Made by a program: the position numbers and the translations under genes
Assembly (NCBI RefSeq): GCF_963678635.1
Contig: NC_087063.1
Location: 55,331,504 to 55,395,503, forward strand
Direction: 5' to 3'
Source: Symsagittifera roscoffensis
Lineage: Eukaryota > Xenacoelomorpha > Acoela > Convolutidae
DNA length: 64,000 bases
Part shown: positions 30,961 to 41,713 of the stretch, piece after piece
Numbering within the stretch: position 1 is the first letter of the stretch
How the letters are laid out: each line of letters begins with the position of its first letter
Notes under the pieces: model-generated
What the model was told of the DNA's origin: nothing
Database searches by the model: none
What the model saw: the letters and a program-made list of their open reading frames with translations, nothing else

Positions 30961-31221
30961 GCGTGATGTTAAAAATGTGAGAAATTTTACAAATATTAGA
31001 AAGACATCTGTTCTGCTAAATAGATTACGAAACATTTTAATAGTTACAAAATTATCGTACCTGAGGAGGTTATCAAGGATAGTGGAGATGGATATATATA
31101 CTTCAAAGATTGAGTAGAACATTAAAAAAAGATTGCAACATATTATGAAAAGTATGAATAGCGTTTCTATGATATTAGTTAAAAATAATGTAGAAAAACT
31201 TTAGAAGATTTGAAAATTTTA

Positions 31222-31464
31222 TTAAAAGGTTTGAAAATATTTGTTTGAATTTAGTGACCGTTGTTGAGAGAAGCATTTAGGAAGTAATTTGGTTTGTCGA
31301 ATCGTTTTCACTTTTTTGGGGCTAAACTCGAGTGTGGTCGGATTATTTATTGATTTTTGACAAGTGGGTTGGATTTCGTCAAGTGTTGTTGAGGGTTTAT
31401 TTTGAGATGTCGGGGAGATCTTCGTAGTTTTGTTTTTATTAATGGAATAATTGGGGGTATCCAA
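31222..31464 (-). CDS. Small ORF between integrase and env-like gene
   Basis: An 80-residue frame (MDTPNYSINKNKTTKISPTS), rich in Ser, Thr, Lys and Asn. No domain recognised. It may be coding sequence of env, spacer, or chance. Confidence 0.2.
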   Translation of the reverse strand: MDTPNYSINKNKTTKISPTSQNKPSTTLDEIQPTCQKSINNPTTLEFSPKKVKTIRQTKLLPKCFSQQRSLNSNKYFQTF

Positions 31465-31878
31465 GAAACATTCGTACTTAAGGCTAAATGATCAAATGCT
31501 TTTTGTTCTTTAGGCTAATTTAATAATTTTGCTTGAGGGGTTTATGAGTGCTAAATTGGGAAAATATTGTTGATCTTTGTACTGCTTCATAGGGGAGGGT
31601 TGTAATATTGAGATTATATTTGTTTTAGTTGTAATTTTGTAGCGGTTTGCTTATTGTTGACCTGGAGGTCTTGAAGTTTTGGTTAAAGATAAGTTTAGAG
31701 GTGATTATCTGTCGGCTAAAAATATTTATCGTATTGCTATAAATAAGGTGTCTTATTCGGGATGATTTCTATTGGCTGATTTTGAACTAGATCTGGTCAA
31801 TTGTTTTTCAGCATGTCATTTTGAAAATGAGGATTGTTCGAAATAATTAAAAAAAGATTATAAAAACAGAAATGAAAC

Positions 31879-33600
31879 TTATTTTTTAAATTCAATTTTC
31901 TTTAGTATTTCAGATTGTGGAATGAAGGTTTTATAATTTTTTCTTGGTTGACTTCTGAGTCGTGATGATTCTCTATGTTCAGATTTTTCTTTTTGATCTT
32001 GTGGTAAAATTTTTTCTGTCGTTTTCTTATTTTTTCTTTCTTTTTGAGATATTTGTGTTTTTTGTTTAAGAGATGTTTGGTTAACATTTTCTTTTTGTTG
32101 ATCTAATTTTGAGCTTGTTTGTTCATCGGTGTGGTGATTCAATTTAGTTTCTGAATTGTTTTGAACAATTTTCAAACCTGTGAAAAAATATAATTGTGTT
32201 AAGTCAGGTAGTGCATATTTTTTGGGTAATAGGGTAATAGGTTATTTCGGTGTTGAATAATTTCTTTTTTATTTGTGTCTATCAATTTGTATGTGACATC
32301 AGTGAGTTTCTCAATTATGTGGTATGGTCCTTTTCGGAGTGGTGGTAACTTTTTAGAAATTCCTTTTTGTGTTGTAAAATTGGGAATTAAATCAAATGTT
32401 CCTATTTTTAAATCTGTTGCTGGTGTAGAGCGTGAATTATTTTGGGTAATTTTGGTTTGTCTTTGTAGCAATTTTTTTTTTTGATAAATTTCATTGTGTT
32501 TTTTTTCTCTATTCAAAACCCATTTGGTGTGGGTACCGAAAGCTAATTTTAAAATTTGTGGATGTTGAAAGTGGTCTTCATCATGGGTATGTAGTGGTAG
32601 CTTATAGCAAATTGGATCTTTGTTTGGTTGACAAAAACCTTGTGCATTTTTATGGGCGTTCGCTGTAAGTATTTTTGGTTTACGTGGTTTTTATTTGAAT
32701 ACCATTTCTTACGGTGGCATTCCTAATGTTGTCGCGTAATTTGTGAATTATATGAAAATGGGAATAATTTTAAATCTGCTGACCATTCAGTATATCGGGT
32801 ATCATTTCCATTAATGATACATCTGAGATATTCTTGTAATGAATGGTTCATACCTTCGACTAATCCATTTGTTCAAGGTGCATGAGATATACGTGGTTTA
32901 TGTTTAATGTTTTATAGGTGGCATAAAGTGCTGATTTCATTATTAATAATTTCAGTGCAATTGTCTGTGAGAAAAATTTCTTGTAATCCAAATTTAGCTA
33001 TCCAGTGTTCGTAGAATGTTGTATATGCATAATAAGCATTACAATGGGGTACTGGGTTAAGTGCTACATAAGGTGTAAATGCATCAACAATTACCATCAT
33101 ATATGAGTTTCCTTCTGAAGATGGTGAAATTGGTTCTTTTGTATCAAATGATATTCTGTGATTAAAATAAAGACTTTGTCCTTCAAAATCTTATTTTTCT
33201 GCGATTTGTTTTTGATTTGGATAGGGTTTATTTGACTGGCATAATATACAATCGTTGCATACTACTTTTATCCAAATTGGTGCATTAGGGAAAGAAAATT
33301 TTCGTATAAAATTTGAGTATGTCTTTTCTGAATCTGAGTGTCCTTTTGTTTTTAAGGTATGGGAAGTGGTAAATGCGATTAACATCATACTTAAAGGTAG
33401 ACTTGTTACTTTAAAATCAGGTGTTTGATATTCTAGAATGTCTGTGTTTTCATTTATGGTGGTGTTATTAAATTTTCTAAAGTATCTAAGGAGTGTTTTC
33501 TTTCCTACGATTGTGATAACAGCCATTGTTGGTTTTGATTTATGTTTATGCCATGATTTGAGTTGTCTAATCACGGGATCAAGGTTTTATATTTCCGTAA
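31879..33600 (-). pseudogene. Ty3/Gypsy integrase and Pol C-terminus
   Basis: The N-terminal zinc region is in 33574-33191 (WIKVVCNDCILCQSNKPYPN). The core shows the first catalytic Asp in MMVIVDAFTPYVALNPV (33100), the second in FLTDNCTEIINNEI, where the Gly of the usual DNGTE is Cys, and the Glu in NGLVEGMNHSLQEYL near 32860. All three catalytic residues remain, but a stop precedes the Glu block. The GPY/F-type C-terminal module is at 32516-32199 (PPLRKGPYHIIEKLTDVTYK). It is followed by a charged tail (KERKNKKTTEKILPQ) to the stop at 31879. Confidence 0.9.
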
Positions 33601-33863
33601 TAATTTGAGTGTAACTTTTTCTGTTGTTGGTAGAAAAACTTTTTCTATTTCGATTTTTGATAGGGGTATTGTATCAAGTGGATCATGAAGATTAGAAACT
33701 TGATTTGTCGTGAATTTTGAATCATTTGGTAACGGTCCTGATAGATTTATGGTATCACTTAGGTTTTTTTTTCGATTAAAGGGAATGGGTCCATTTTATG
33801 TGGTTGTTATTTAATTCATTTTTGTTGAGTATTATTTTTGATCCAATGTGAATATGGAATTGG

Positions 33864-34560
33864 TTAAAATGTAGATGTGCTTACAAAATCAACTTCATAA
33901 TGGTTGTTTTGACAATCTGAAGAGAGTGAAAAATGTTGTAGATTTTTTATTTGTGACTGATCTATATCAGTTTTTACTGCATATTTACATTCTACTCGTT
34001 GTGAAGTTTCATCGTTGGCGAGATAAAATTTTTTATTTCGTGGTATTTCAACTGTTGTTTTTCTTGTTAATAGTTCAGGTGGTGTATTTATACTAAGGGT
34101 ATCAGGTAGTGCAAGGCTTTTTCCTGCTGTCCATACTATGTGTAAAATTGGAAATTTCATTAGGATTAATTGAAATCTATAAACTTTATGATTTGGAATT
34201 GATTTTTGTGTAAGAAGAAATACGATAGGTTTATGGTCTGTAAACAAAACTGTTGGATGTTTGGATCTAAGTATCAAAAATTCATATTCTGTTAAGGTGT
34301 GTATGATAGCTGTGCATTCTCTCATAAGGGTAGAGAGTCATAGTTCAGCTTGTGTAAATAGGCGAGAGTTTGCTGAAATCAGATTCATTTTATTTGTTCC
34401 ATTGTGGGATTGTAAAAATGCTGAAGCATCGCACATTGCATAAAATGGTTGATTTGGATCTGGGATTGTGTTTGAAAATTGTTCAGTGAGAAGTTTTTTG
34501 ATTTCTTCAAATCGTGTTTGGCGTTCTGTTGTCCATTCAAAATTATTTTGTTGTCTAGAA
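33864..34560 (-). pseudogene. Ty3/Gypsy RNase H
   Basis: 34560-34330 reads NNFEWTTERQTRFEEIKKLL and PFYAMCDASAFLQSHNGTNK, with the first catalytic Asp in YAMCDAS. A stop (TQAEL*) precedes 34325-33864, which continues MRECTAIIHTLTEYEFLILR, VLFTDHKPIVFLLTQ and LPDTLS, with the TDH-x-(P/A) and ALPD-x-LSR marks. The final Arg of LSR reads Ile (LSINTPPELL). Confidence 0.88.
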
Positions 34561-34565
34561 AAATT

Positions 34566-35463
34566 TTAGATTGGCCTTAAGTACAATTGCATTTTATATA
34601 CGTATTTTTTTAGGAAAATTAACATTCCAAGAAATTCTTTTATTTTCTTTTTATTTGTTGGTGGTTGAATTTTTTGAATTGCATCATATCGCGATTTCAG
34701 TGGAGTTATAGTGTCTTTTTCTTTGACGCGTGTTAAGAAAAAATGTGATTTATCTGGGGCTGCTTTCATGTTTTCGTTTTGTAGAATTTGATGATATTTT
34801 TCTAGTACTGTGAACATTTCATCTTTTGTTTTTGATTCCATAAAAACATCGTCTAAATGTGTGATTGCATTTTTATTAAGTTTGAGTGATCTAAAATTTT
34901 TACTCATAAAGGCTGAGAAAGCTGCTGGTCCTATGGATATACCATAGAATAATCTATTAAATTCGTATTGTTGATTTCCAATAACGAATTGTGTTAGTCG
35001 TCGTGATTGTTCATCTAGTGGCATTTGGTTATATGCACAATTCATGTCTGAGCTTGTGAAATATTTACTGTTTATTTTTGTTAAAATTACTTGGATTGCT
35101 TCTATTGGCCAATTACATTTGGAAGCATCTAGAACTGTTTAATGATTCTCTTTTAGCAAGGATAATAACAGGGTTAATAAAGGTGTTTCCTTTTGGTTGT
35201 TCTTCTTTTTTTACTGGGGATATAATTACGTATTGTTCTAGAATGTCAATTAGTCTATTGACTTGGTCATGTAAATGAATTGGTACTTTACTTGCTCTTT
35301 GTTTTTTGAAAACTGCTTCAAGTTTCAAGGGTAAATGTAGTGGTGAATTTACTTTTCCAATATCAAATTTAGATGTTGCTAAAACTTTTGGATATTTTAA
35401 AAGTAAATCGGCTAGTTTTTCAAATTCATACTGTGTTAATCGGGATTGTTGAAAATTGAACAT
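34566..35463 (-). pseudogene. Ty3/Gypsy reverse transcriptase
   Basis: 35463-35113 covers the entry (SPLHLPLKLEAVFKKQRASK, LEQYVIISPVKKEEQPKGNT, FINPVIILAKRESL). After a frame break, 35045-34566 covers MNCAYNQMPLDEQSRRLTQF, RLFYGISIGPAAFSAFMS and the catalytic HLDDVFMES (Asp pair at about 34846-34851), then NKKKIKEFLGMLIFLKKYV. Catalytic residues are intact. One break near 35050-35113 disrupts the protein. Confidence 0.92.
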
Positions 35464-36049
35464 CTAGAATTTTTGTTGTTGTTCTGTATAGTGTGATATT
35501 TTGAATGTTGTTTTAAAATAAGGTGTTTTTGTGAAGTAGTCTGTGTTTCTTTTTTCATTACTTATCATATTATTTATTGATAGTTCTTCATCGAGGATTG
35601 TTGACTGACATATATCTAGTAGTTGTAGTATATTATTCACTCTGTATGTTACTTCTTTGTGGGGGAAGTTGTTGCATTCGTTTCGCAATATCCTAAGAGT
35701 CCTAAGGGTAACGTGATTTTGTATGGTGAATTTTTATACACATGTAGAGAAATAATATTGGAATTTGAGTTTTTCATGTATTTTATGGATGAAATTGTTA
35801 CTCTAAAAATTTTTTGTGAATTGATCTAAATTCAAAGTCTGACATGTTTGTCTATTTTGTTTTTTGTCGTACTGGTGAACTTGTTTAATTGGAAATTCAT
35901 AAATATAACCTGAAAATGGTTTTAGATGTTTTTTTCTTCATTATAGATGGGGTAAAAGTTTGAAAAGAAAGGTGGTTGTTTGTTCATTCTTTGGAAGAAT
36001 GTTAAAGCGGTGTTTTGCAATTTTATAAGTTTATCTTTTTTATTAATTT

Positions 36050-36667
36050 GACTATCTAATATATTAATACTTGTTTACACTTTGTAATGAATGGAATTCC
36101 AACAATATTGTGTTTTATATCTGTGATATGGAATATCTGTTTAAATGGTTTATTGAGAAATTTATTTTGTTCCATTGTTTTAGTGGGAACAAGGAAAAGT
36201 TGATTTTTTCCATAATTTGTTAGGGTTGAGCCTTGTGCTGTTGCTAGTCTACTTGTTGTTTTTATGGGTGTTATTCTTGGGTGTAGGATTTTGATTTCAT
36301 TCCAAGTTGGAATATTAATGGTATTTGATTCTGCTCCAGAGTCTATTAAAAAATCGATTTCAAGGTCTGGTTGTTGGAAATCTTTATATTTTGGACTTTC
36401 TAAAAGAAAGGGGATTGTCCAAATTTTTTATCTTGGTGGTTCTTTTGGTATATCTTGGTAAATGTGGTTTGTACTAGAAGATGGTGTTTGTTCTTTTTCA
36501 GGTTGTTGTGATGTTGTTACTTCATTTACTAATTCTTTTATTGGTATGTTATTACTTTTAGGTCCAGTTTGATAATTTAAAAGTAATTCCAAATGATTTT
36601 CGTAGATTTGTGGATAAAAATATTGTTCGTATGTAACAAATTCATAATCATTTTCAACTTCTATCAT
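36050..36667 (-). pseudogene. Ty3/Gypsy aspartic protease and Pol N-terminus
   Basis: 36667-36428 is an acidic, Gln/Pro-rich lead (MIEVENDYEFVTYEQYF). After a stop the frame gives EIDFLIDSGAESNTINIPTW at about 36370-36310, with the catalytic DSGA at 36332-36343. TSRLATAQGSTLTNYGKNQL follows, and then HITDIKHNIVGIPFI, the second conserved Ile-Gly block of a retropepsin. It lies directly after Gag, as expected. Confidence 0.85.
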
Positions 36668-36789
36668 GTTGACTAAAAGTGTGTTTTCTATATCACTGTA
36701 ACTGTCTGTGGATTTATAATTTATGTGATTTAATTGTAACTCAGTAGTCTCTGTGTTATCAATACCAGGTAAGTCTGAATTTGTTTCAT

Positions 36790-38570
36790 CAGTTGTTTGT
36801 ACTTAATTTATTAGTCTCTGATGTTTTGGTGTAATACTTCTATATTTTTTTTGAGAGTCTGGATAACATGTGTTATTCCTAAGAGGTGATTGAGAGTAGT
36901 TTCTATGTCTAATGTTATAGTTTGAATTCCTATTTTGTGAATTATCTTGTGATCTATTTTGATAATTGTTGTAATTGGGTCTTTGGTGATTTGATTTGTT
37001 GTTTGAATAATGTCGTGATCGATTAATATATTGTTGATTTCGGTTATTTGAATAACTTCTGTTCCTATTGTTGGAATAAGTTCTATGTCTATTGTATGAT
37101 GAGTTTCTTGATCTATCATTTGAGTAGTGTCTATTCCTAGGATGTGAATGCGAACTGGTATCAAACGAATAGTTCTGTTTTTTTGAGTTTGATCGTGAAT
37201 AATTATTTCGATAATCGTTATTTCTACTGTATGATAGAATATTTCGATTTTGAGAGGGATTTCGCGAATTTTTGTTATCTGGTGATCTACCTCTGTAGTT
37301 AGAAAGAAAAGGTGATTGATTTCTTGAATGATTTGAGCTGTTTGGTAGTGGTTTTTCAGAGCTGTTGTTACTATGAATTTTTTTTTTGGTAGGTTTTGAG
37401 CTTTTTTCAAAAGATGATTTGTTTGGTACTATGTATTTTTGTGGTTTATTCTGATTGTCTTGTTGTTTTTGTTTGCATTCAGCAATACTGTGTCTGTATC
37501 TTCGGCAATAGTTACACCTTTTTTAAATGATGGCTTACCTTTAAAATTTGGGTTTTTCTAATATGTATTCAAAATTTCAGTGAATGTTTCGGATAAATTT
37601 GTGTCTGAATTATGTATATTATTTATTTGTGTTGTTATTTGAATTTTATTAACGTACTCTAATTTGAGATTTTCTGTTTTTTCCAGTTTCATAGTGATTT
37701 CTGCTTGTTCTAGTTTATCTACTAGTTTTCTGAAATCCAGATCTAGTTCTCAAATTGAGGAAGGATGTGATGCTCTCTTTTTAATTGCTATTTTTCGTAA
37801 TTGAGATGTTAGAGTCATCATTAAAGTTTCTGTCAATTTTGTCGTTTTATAATCATGAGTATTTAGTGAAAATGCTTTTTGGACTAGTGTTTTGATCCTT
37901 ACTGCTAATTGTTTGATCGTTTCATATAGGTAGTTCTACGAATTTCATTACATAAAACTCTTTGATGTTGTTTGTTTCTTTCTGAATCAAACATTTTTGA
38001 AAATTTTTGTGTGAAACTTTTCCAATCTGAATTTTTTTCTATAGGTAGATTTGAAAACCGTTTTTGAGCTGCGCCATCAAGTGTGGTTTTTATTAACGCT
38101 GTGCGTCTATGTATCCAATTCTGGTGAAGTGGCGTATTTATGGGTTCAGGTCCTATGTTTAAAATTAAATTTGCTGTGACTGCATTTGAATAATCTTCTA
38201 CAGAATATTCAGGATCTGTGCCAGTGAATATTATCAATGGCTTATTTGATTGTATTGATGTTCCACCCATGAGTTATGGATTCATAGTCATCTGTAGTGA
38301 TATAACGGCATTTGGCATTTGTGAAATATTGGTGAGTTGACTTTCTGTGATTTCGTGTTGTTGTAAATAATAGGGTAGTAAGATTTCATTTTGCATTTGT
38401 GTTGGTTGATAATAATCAGTGTTTACTGGGTTTTGCCTTTGTATTGGTTGATATGATTGTGTATAGGTTGGATTTTGCGTTTGCAATGGTTGGTGATTTT
38501 GTGTATTAGCTGGGTTTTGCGGATAAAAACTTGTACTTTGGGATGCTTGATTTGGTCGAGGTGGTTTTGC
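36790..38570 (-). pseudogene. Gag of element 1 (capsid-like, CCHC knuckle, RS/N-rich tail)
   Basis: The Gln/Asn-rich part (38486-38280) ends with one stop. It is followed by the capsid-like Retrotrans_gag region (38270-37600): FTGTDPEYSVEDYSNAVTAN, TTLDGAAQKRFSNLP, FSKMFDSERNKQHQRVL. The zinc knuckle CNYCRRYRHSIAEC (37475-37516) fits C-x2-C-x4-H-x4-C. The frame then continues without break into a long Arg/Ser/Asn-rich tail (NSRNPSQNRN, SRSNSKKQNYSFDTSS), which would bind RNA. A 199-residue isoleucine-rich frame at 36811-37410 is the shadow of this tail. Stops and frameshifts occur near 37740, 37910 and 38272. Confidence 0.85.
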
Positions 38571-38576
38571 ACGGTA

Positions 38577-39170
38577 TTATTGTGTATATGGTGCAAAAAT
38601 ATCTGGTTGATAAAAATCATCATCCTCTGATGATAGATAATTAGATGTACTGTAAGGTGTATTGTGTTTACCTTGGTTTTGTTCATTATTTTTACTTTGT
38701 TGGAAAAATGGATAATTTTCACTTTGTTCTTCTGAATTACGTGGGTAGTCATGAGAACTTACTGTAAATGTTGTTGGTTGTCGAAAATTTTGTTTTTGTG
38801 AAAGTAAATGATTTTGAGTGTTTGGGCGAAAGGATTTAGACGTTTGTGGCCTACTTACATAGTTATAATTGTGTTCTGCAAAGTTATTTCTAGTGAATGT
38901 TCTTTGTTTTTGTATCGGTTTCATCATTGGTCTAAATGGTTGATAGCTCACGTATGGATATCTTGGTTCAATGGTGGGTTTAACCGTAGATTGTAGTGTT
39001 ACTTGTGGTAAGATTGGGTTTTTTGGTCTTGGAGTTGTAAGATTTGGATGTATTGGTGAGATACTTTGCTGTGCTGTTGTTACTACTGTGGTAACTACTC
39101 CTTCATTTGTGAGATGTGATGATGTTTGAATATCTTGATGTGTGAGATTCCTAGTTCCATTTAGATTCAT
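38577..39170 (-). CDS. Gln/Asn/Ser-rich ORF upstream of Gag (ORF B)
   Basis: The 197-residue ORF starts MNLNGTRNLTHQDIQTSSHL. It is low in charge and rich in Asn, Gln, Pro, Ser and Thr, and ends YLSSEDDDFYQPDIFAPYTQ. Element 2 has the counterpart twice (44370-44810 and 47800-48240), with RNNFANHNYD, PHYPEDENYF and YQPDVFEPYIN. It probably belongs to the N-terminal, disordered half of Gag, since the frame after it runs on with similar composition. Confidence 0.55.
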   Translation of the reverse strand: MNLNGTRNLTHQDIQTSSHLTNEGVVTTVVTTAQQSISPIHPNLTTPRPKNPILPQVTLQSTVKPTIEPRYPYVSYQPFRPMMKPIQKQRTFTRNNFAEHNYNYVSRPQTSKSFRPNTQNHLLSQKQNFRQPTTFTVSSHDYPRNSEEQSENYPFFQQSKNNEQNQGKHNTPYSTSNYLSSEDDDFYQPDIFAPYTQ

Positions 39171-39300
39171 TTGTTGTATGGCAGTTGAATTTAAGTATTA
39201 TTTCCTGTTCTATTGGGTAGAAATGAATTATAGTTTAAAGGTGTTGCATCAGTTGTGAGTGGATATACCTCAATATAATCTTTATGTATTGAAATTGTTA

Positions 39301-40068
39301 TTATGGCTTGACTTGAATATCTTTTGGTATGTTAATGAATAGTGTATGAGACCATTCAGAGTCCCAAACATAATCTGAAGCTTCTGCTAATGCTATATGG
39401 TCTGTTGAACTTTGGGTTCTGAAATTCTTTCTTGCTTGTGAGATTAAATCAAGACTATGTGTGAAAAAATCTATGATGAACCATGCTAAGACTTTTTGTA
39501 AATCGTGTTTATCACTTTGTGAAACGTCATTGTTGGTTAAATTTTCACGGATTGTATTTAAATATTCAGAAAATATTGTGATTTCATGTCTTACAGTTGT
39601 ATGTTTTGATGATTGAACTGGTGAAGTTCCTTGGGATTCTGGTTTTTCTAATGTAGATAAATAGTTATAAATTTTTCGAAATACTTCATTGGTAAATATT
39701 GAATTTGCTCTTTGTGAATTTTGGTGTTGTATATTTTTTATATATTCTGTGAATACTTTTGAAAATTCTATATCTACGTCGTCTGTTTGAAGTAGATACT
39801 TACCATGAAATTTACTTGGGCTCCGTAATTCTATGCTATAGATTCCGTACTGTTGTGATAGTGTGCATATTCCTTTGAGGTAGTGGTCGAAAATTTGTCT
39901 TTTGATTTTTGCTTCTGGAAATTTTGCTGCGCATGGACTAATTCCTTTTTCAAACAAAATTGCTATTAAGTTTTGATAAAATTTTGTTTCACCTCTATCA
40001 TCAGTGAGAGAAGTGATTATAATTGGGAGGATGGAGTTTTCATCTTCATTTTCTTCATTTGTACTCAT
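39301..40068 (-). CDS. Intact 255-residue ORF upstream of Gag (ORF A), unknown
   Basis: The ORF begins at a true ATG (MSTNEENEDENSILPIIITS) and is open to TAA at 39301. This is unusual in an element whose other genes are broken. It has an acidic start, then mixed helix-rich sequence (TKFYQNLIAILFEKGISPCA, IKRQIFDHYLKGICTLSQQY, LQKVLAWFIIDFFTHSLDLI) and ends SHTLFINIPKDIQVKP. There is no signal peptide or zinc motif. It could be a matrix-like N-terminal Gag product or an accessory protein. No counterpart was found in element 2, whose leader is deleted here. I do not recognise the family. Confidence 0.55.
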   Translation of the reverse strand: MSTNEENEDENSILPIIITSLTDDRGETKFYQNLIAILFEKGISPCAAKFPEAKIKRQIFDHYLKGICTLSQQYGIYSIELRSPSKFHGKYLLQTDDVDIEFSKVFTEYIKNIQHQNSQRANSIFTNEVFRKIYNYLSTLEKPESQGTSPVQSSKHTTVRHEITIFSEYLNTIRENLTNNDVSQSDKHDLQKVLAWFIIDFFTHSLDLISQARKNFRTQSSTDHIALAEASDYVWDSEWSHTLFINIPKDIQVKP

Positions 40069-40179
40069 TTTGTACGAGTCTTACTGGTTTGTTTTTGTAT
40101 GTGTTTTTTTCTTTTTCCTTGTATTGATGAATGTGATGTGGTTTCTGAGTCAGAAAAATATAATGTGTCATTAGGGTAA

Positions 40180-41490
40180 TTTTTATTTATTGAGTTTTTA
40201 ATCTATAAAGTTCTTGTAAATGACTTGTTTCTGATTCGGAGAATGCGTTTCTTTGTTTTGAAAATCTTTTTCGTGTAATTTGTTTAGTTTACTTAAAACT
40301 TTTCGTTTAATTGTTTGTCGTTTGGTTCTATCATATCCTGTTGACTGTCTTGTCTGTGTGGAGTGATTACGAGATCATATTTCTCGTTGTTTATATCGCA
40401 GTTGTGTAATATGATTGTTTATTAATTTACTAAAGTGTCTAGTGACATACGGTTTAGGATGACGGATGCAATATTTGGATTAGTGATTTTAAAGCCTAAT
40501 TTTTTAGTTCTTACGATTTTTTTGGGTTAGCCTTGGGTCTTGTGTCTTGGGTTGGAGAGAAAAGCATATATCGATTCCGAAGAATGATTGTTACTTTGTC
40601 GTGGCTAGTCTAACTTACTTAATCTTACTTAGGGGTAATGATTGTGTTCAAGGGTTGGAGAATAGTAAATTGATCCACAAGGTTCAGGTATAATTAGCAC
40701 ACAAGTAGTTCGTTAGATACTATTTTAAACTTACTAAGTTTAAGTATTACTTGGGTGAGGTAAGGGGGGGGGGATCAAGTGAAGAATGAACAACCGAAGT
40801 TCTTCAACGTTTATCCTAATTAAAATGGTTAGTGATATTGAAATTTTTCTGTTAGTCTTGGGTCGTAGAAAGGGTTGGATAGATAATCGACGTTTCAGGT
40901 CGTTAGACAATATGCTAACTGTGTGGGGGAGAACAAAATTGTTCTATTTGATCCAAGGATAAGCCTTGATGATCAAGATATAAATTAATGATATAAATTT
41001 TGGTTTGGATAAAAACGAAATGAAGATCCAAGGAAAGCCTTGATGATCTGTTTAGTTTAAAAGGTTTAATTTAGGTAAAAGTAAAAATTAGAATAGGCCT
41101 TTTTAAAATAATTAAAAGTTTTTTTCGATAGAAAGGTTTAGTTTTTGATGATGTTAGTGGTTTATGATTTGTTTGTTATGCTTAGGTGATAAAGCTGAGA
41201 TGAAGAAAAGATTTGTATATTACTAACAATTTGTCTATTTACTAACTAATTTTTACTTTTTGTTTTCAATAAACATTCTTTTTAGATATCTTTTCAATTT
41301 ACTGCAGTTTCAAAGAAACGATTAGAGATCTTTTTATCAATCGTTATTGTACAATAATAGGCTTAGCGTCTGTAATTATTGGTGAAAAATTCTCTTCAAC
41401 TATATTATGTCTACAAATGAAAATCTAAATTCAATGCTAATAAAACTCTAAACATAAAATTATGTGTTGGCTTTTGCCGTACGACCATGA
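40180..41490 (-). other. Leader region of element 1 with duplicated hairpin
   Basis: The region lies between the short leader ORF and ORF A and has no long frame in the sense direction. CAAGG-N4/5-CCTTG hairpins stand at 40954-40968 and 41029-41042, each inside GATC-CAAGG...CCTTG-ATGATC. The same hairpin (CAAGGAAAAGCCTTG in sense) occurs in element 2 at 43971-43985. A dimerisation or packaging signal is possible. Confidence 0.45.
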
Positions 41491-41493
41491 AAC

Positions 41494-41619
41494 TTATCGT
41501 ATATCGTCTCTTGTGCGAGGTCTTCTTCCAATACCGGGGAGTTCTCGTATTGTTCGAAATGATGGCTTTGATCTATTGAGTCGTAGAGACATTTCAATTA
41601 AATTATTGTCGTGTAACAT
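41494..41619 (-). CDS. Short leader ORF of element 1 (41 codons)
   Basis: ATG at 41619 opens a frame MLHDNNLIEMSLRLN, then RSKPSFRTIRELPGIGRRPR, ending TAA at 41494. It starts about 95 bases inside the 5' LTR. Element 2 has a related 33-codon ORF at the same place (43445-43546: MLHSLENLLRMSLRLN, then TIRQTPGSYQ). Amino-acid positions are kept better than the bases around them. At ELPG/QTPG both DNAs have a GGT that could act as splice donor. The peptide could then be the first exon of a spliced env or ORF-X message, or an upstream regulatory ORF. Confidence 0.5.
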   Translation of the reverse strand: MLHDNNLIEMSLRLNRSKPSFRTIRELPGIGRRPRTRDDIR

Positions 41620-41699
41620 TTTTGTGATTTTGTCTTAGTCTAACTCTGTTTTTTGTTAGTTCTAAACTATCCTACTGCTTAAGGTCTTATTCGAGACTT

Positions 41700-41713
41700 A
41701 TGGTCGCACGAGA
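41700..41713 (-). other. Primer-binding region of element 1, mutated
   Basis: Directly inside the 5' LTR the sense strand reads TCTCGTGCGACCATAAGTCT. Element 2 has TCTGGTGCGACCAAGAGTCT. TGGTGCGACC would pair with a tRNA 3' end ...GGTCGCACCA, so element 1 has lost a G of the TGG. Confidence 0.45.

Noticed and set aside
36811-37410. A 199-residue, isoleucine/threonine-rich open frame on the minus strand
   Set aside because: The neighbouring frame continues directly from the CCHC knuckle into an Arg/Ser/Asn-rich Gag tail, which is the biologically sensible product. The Ile-rich frame is its shadow.
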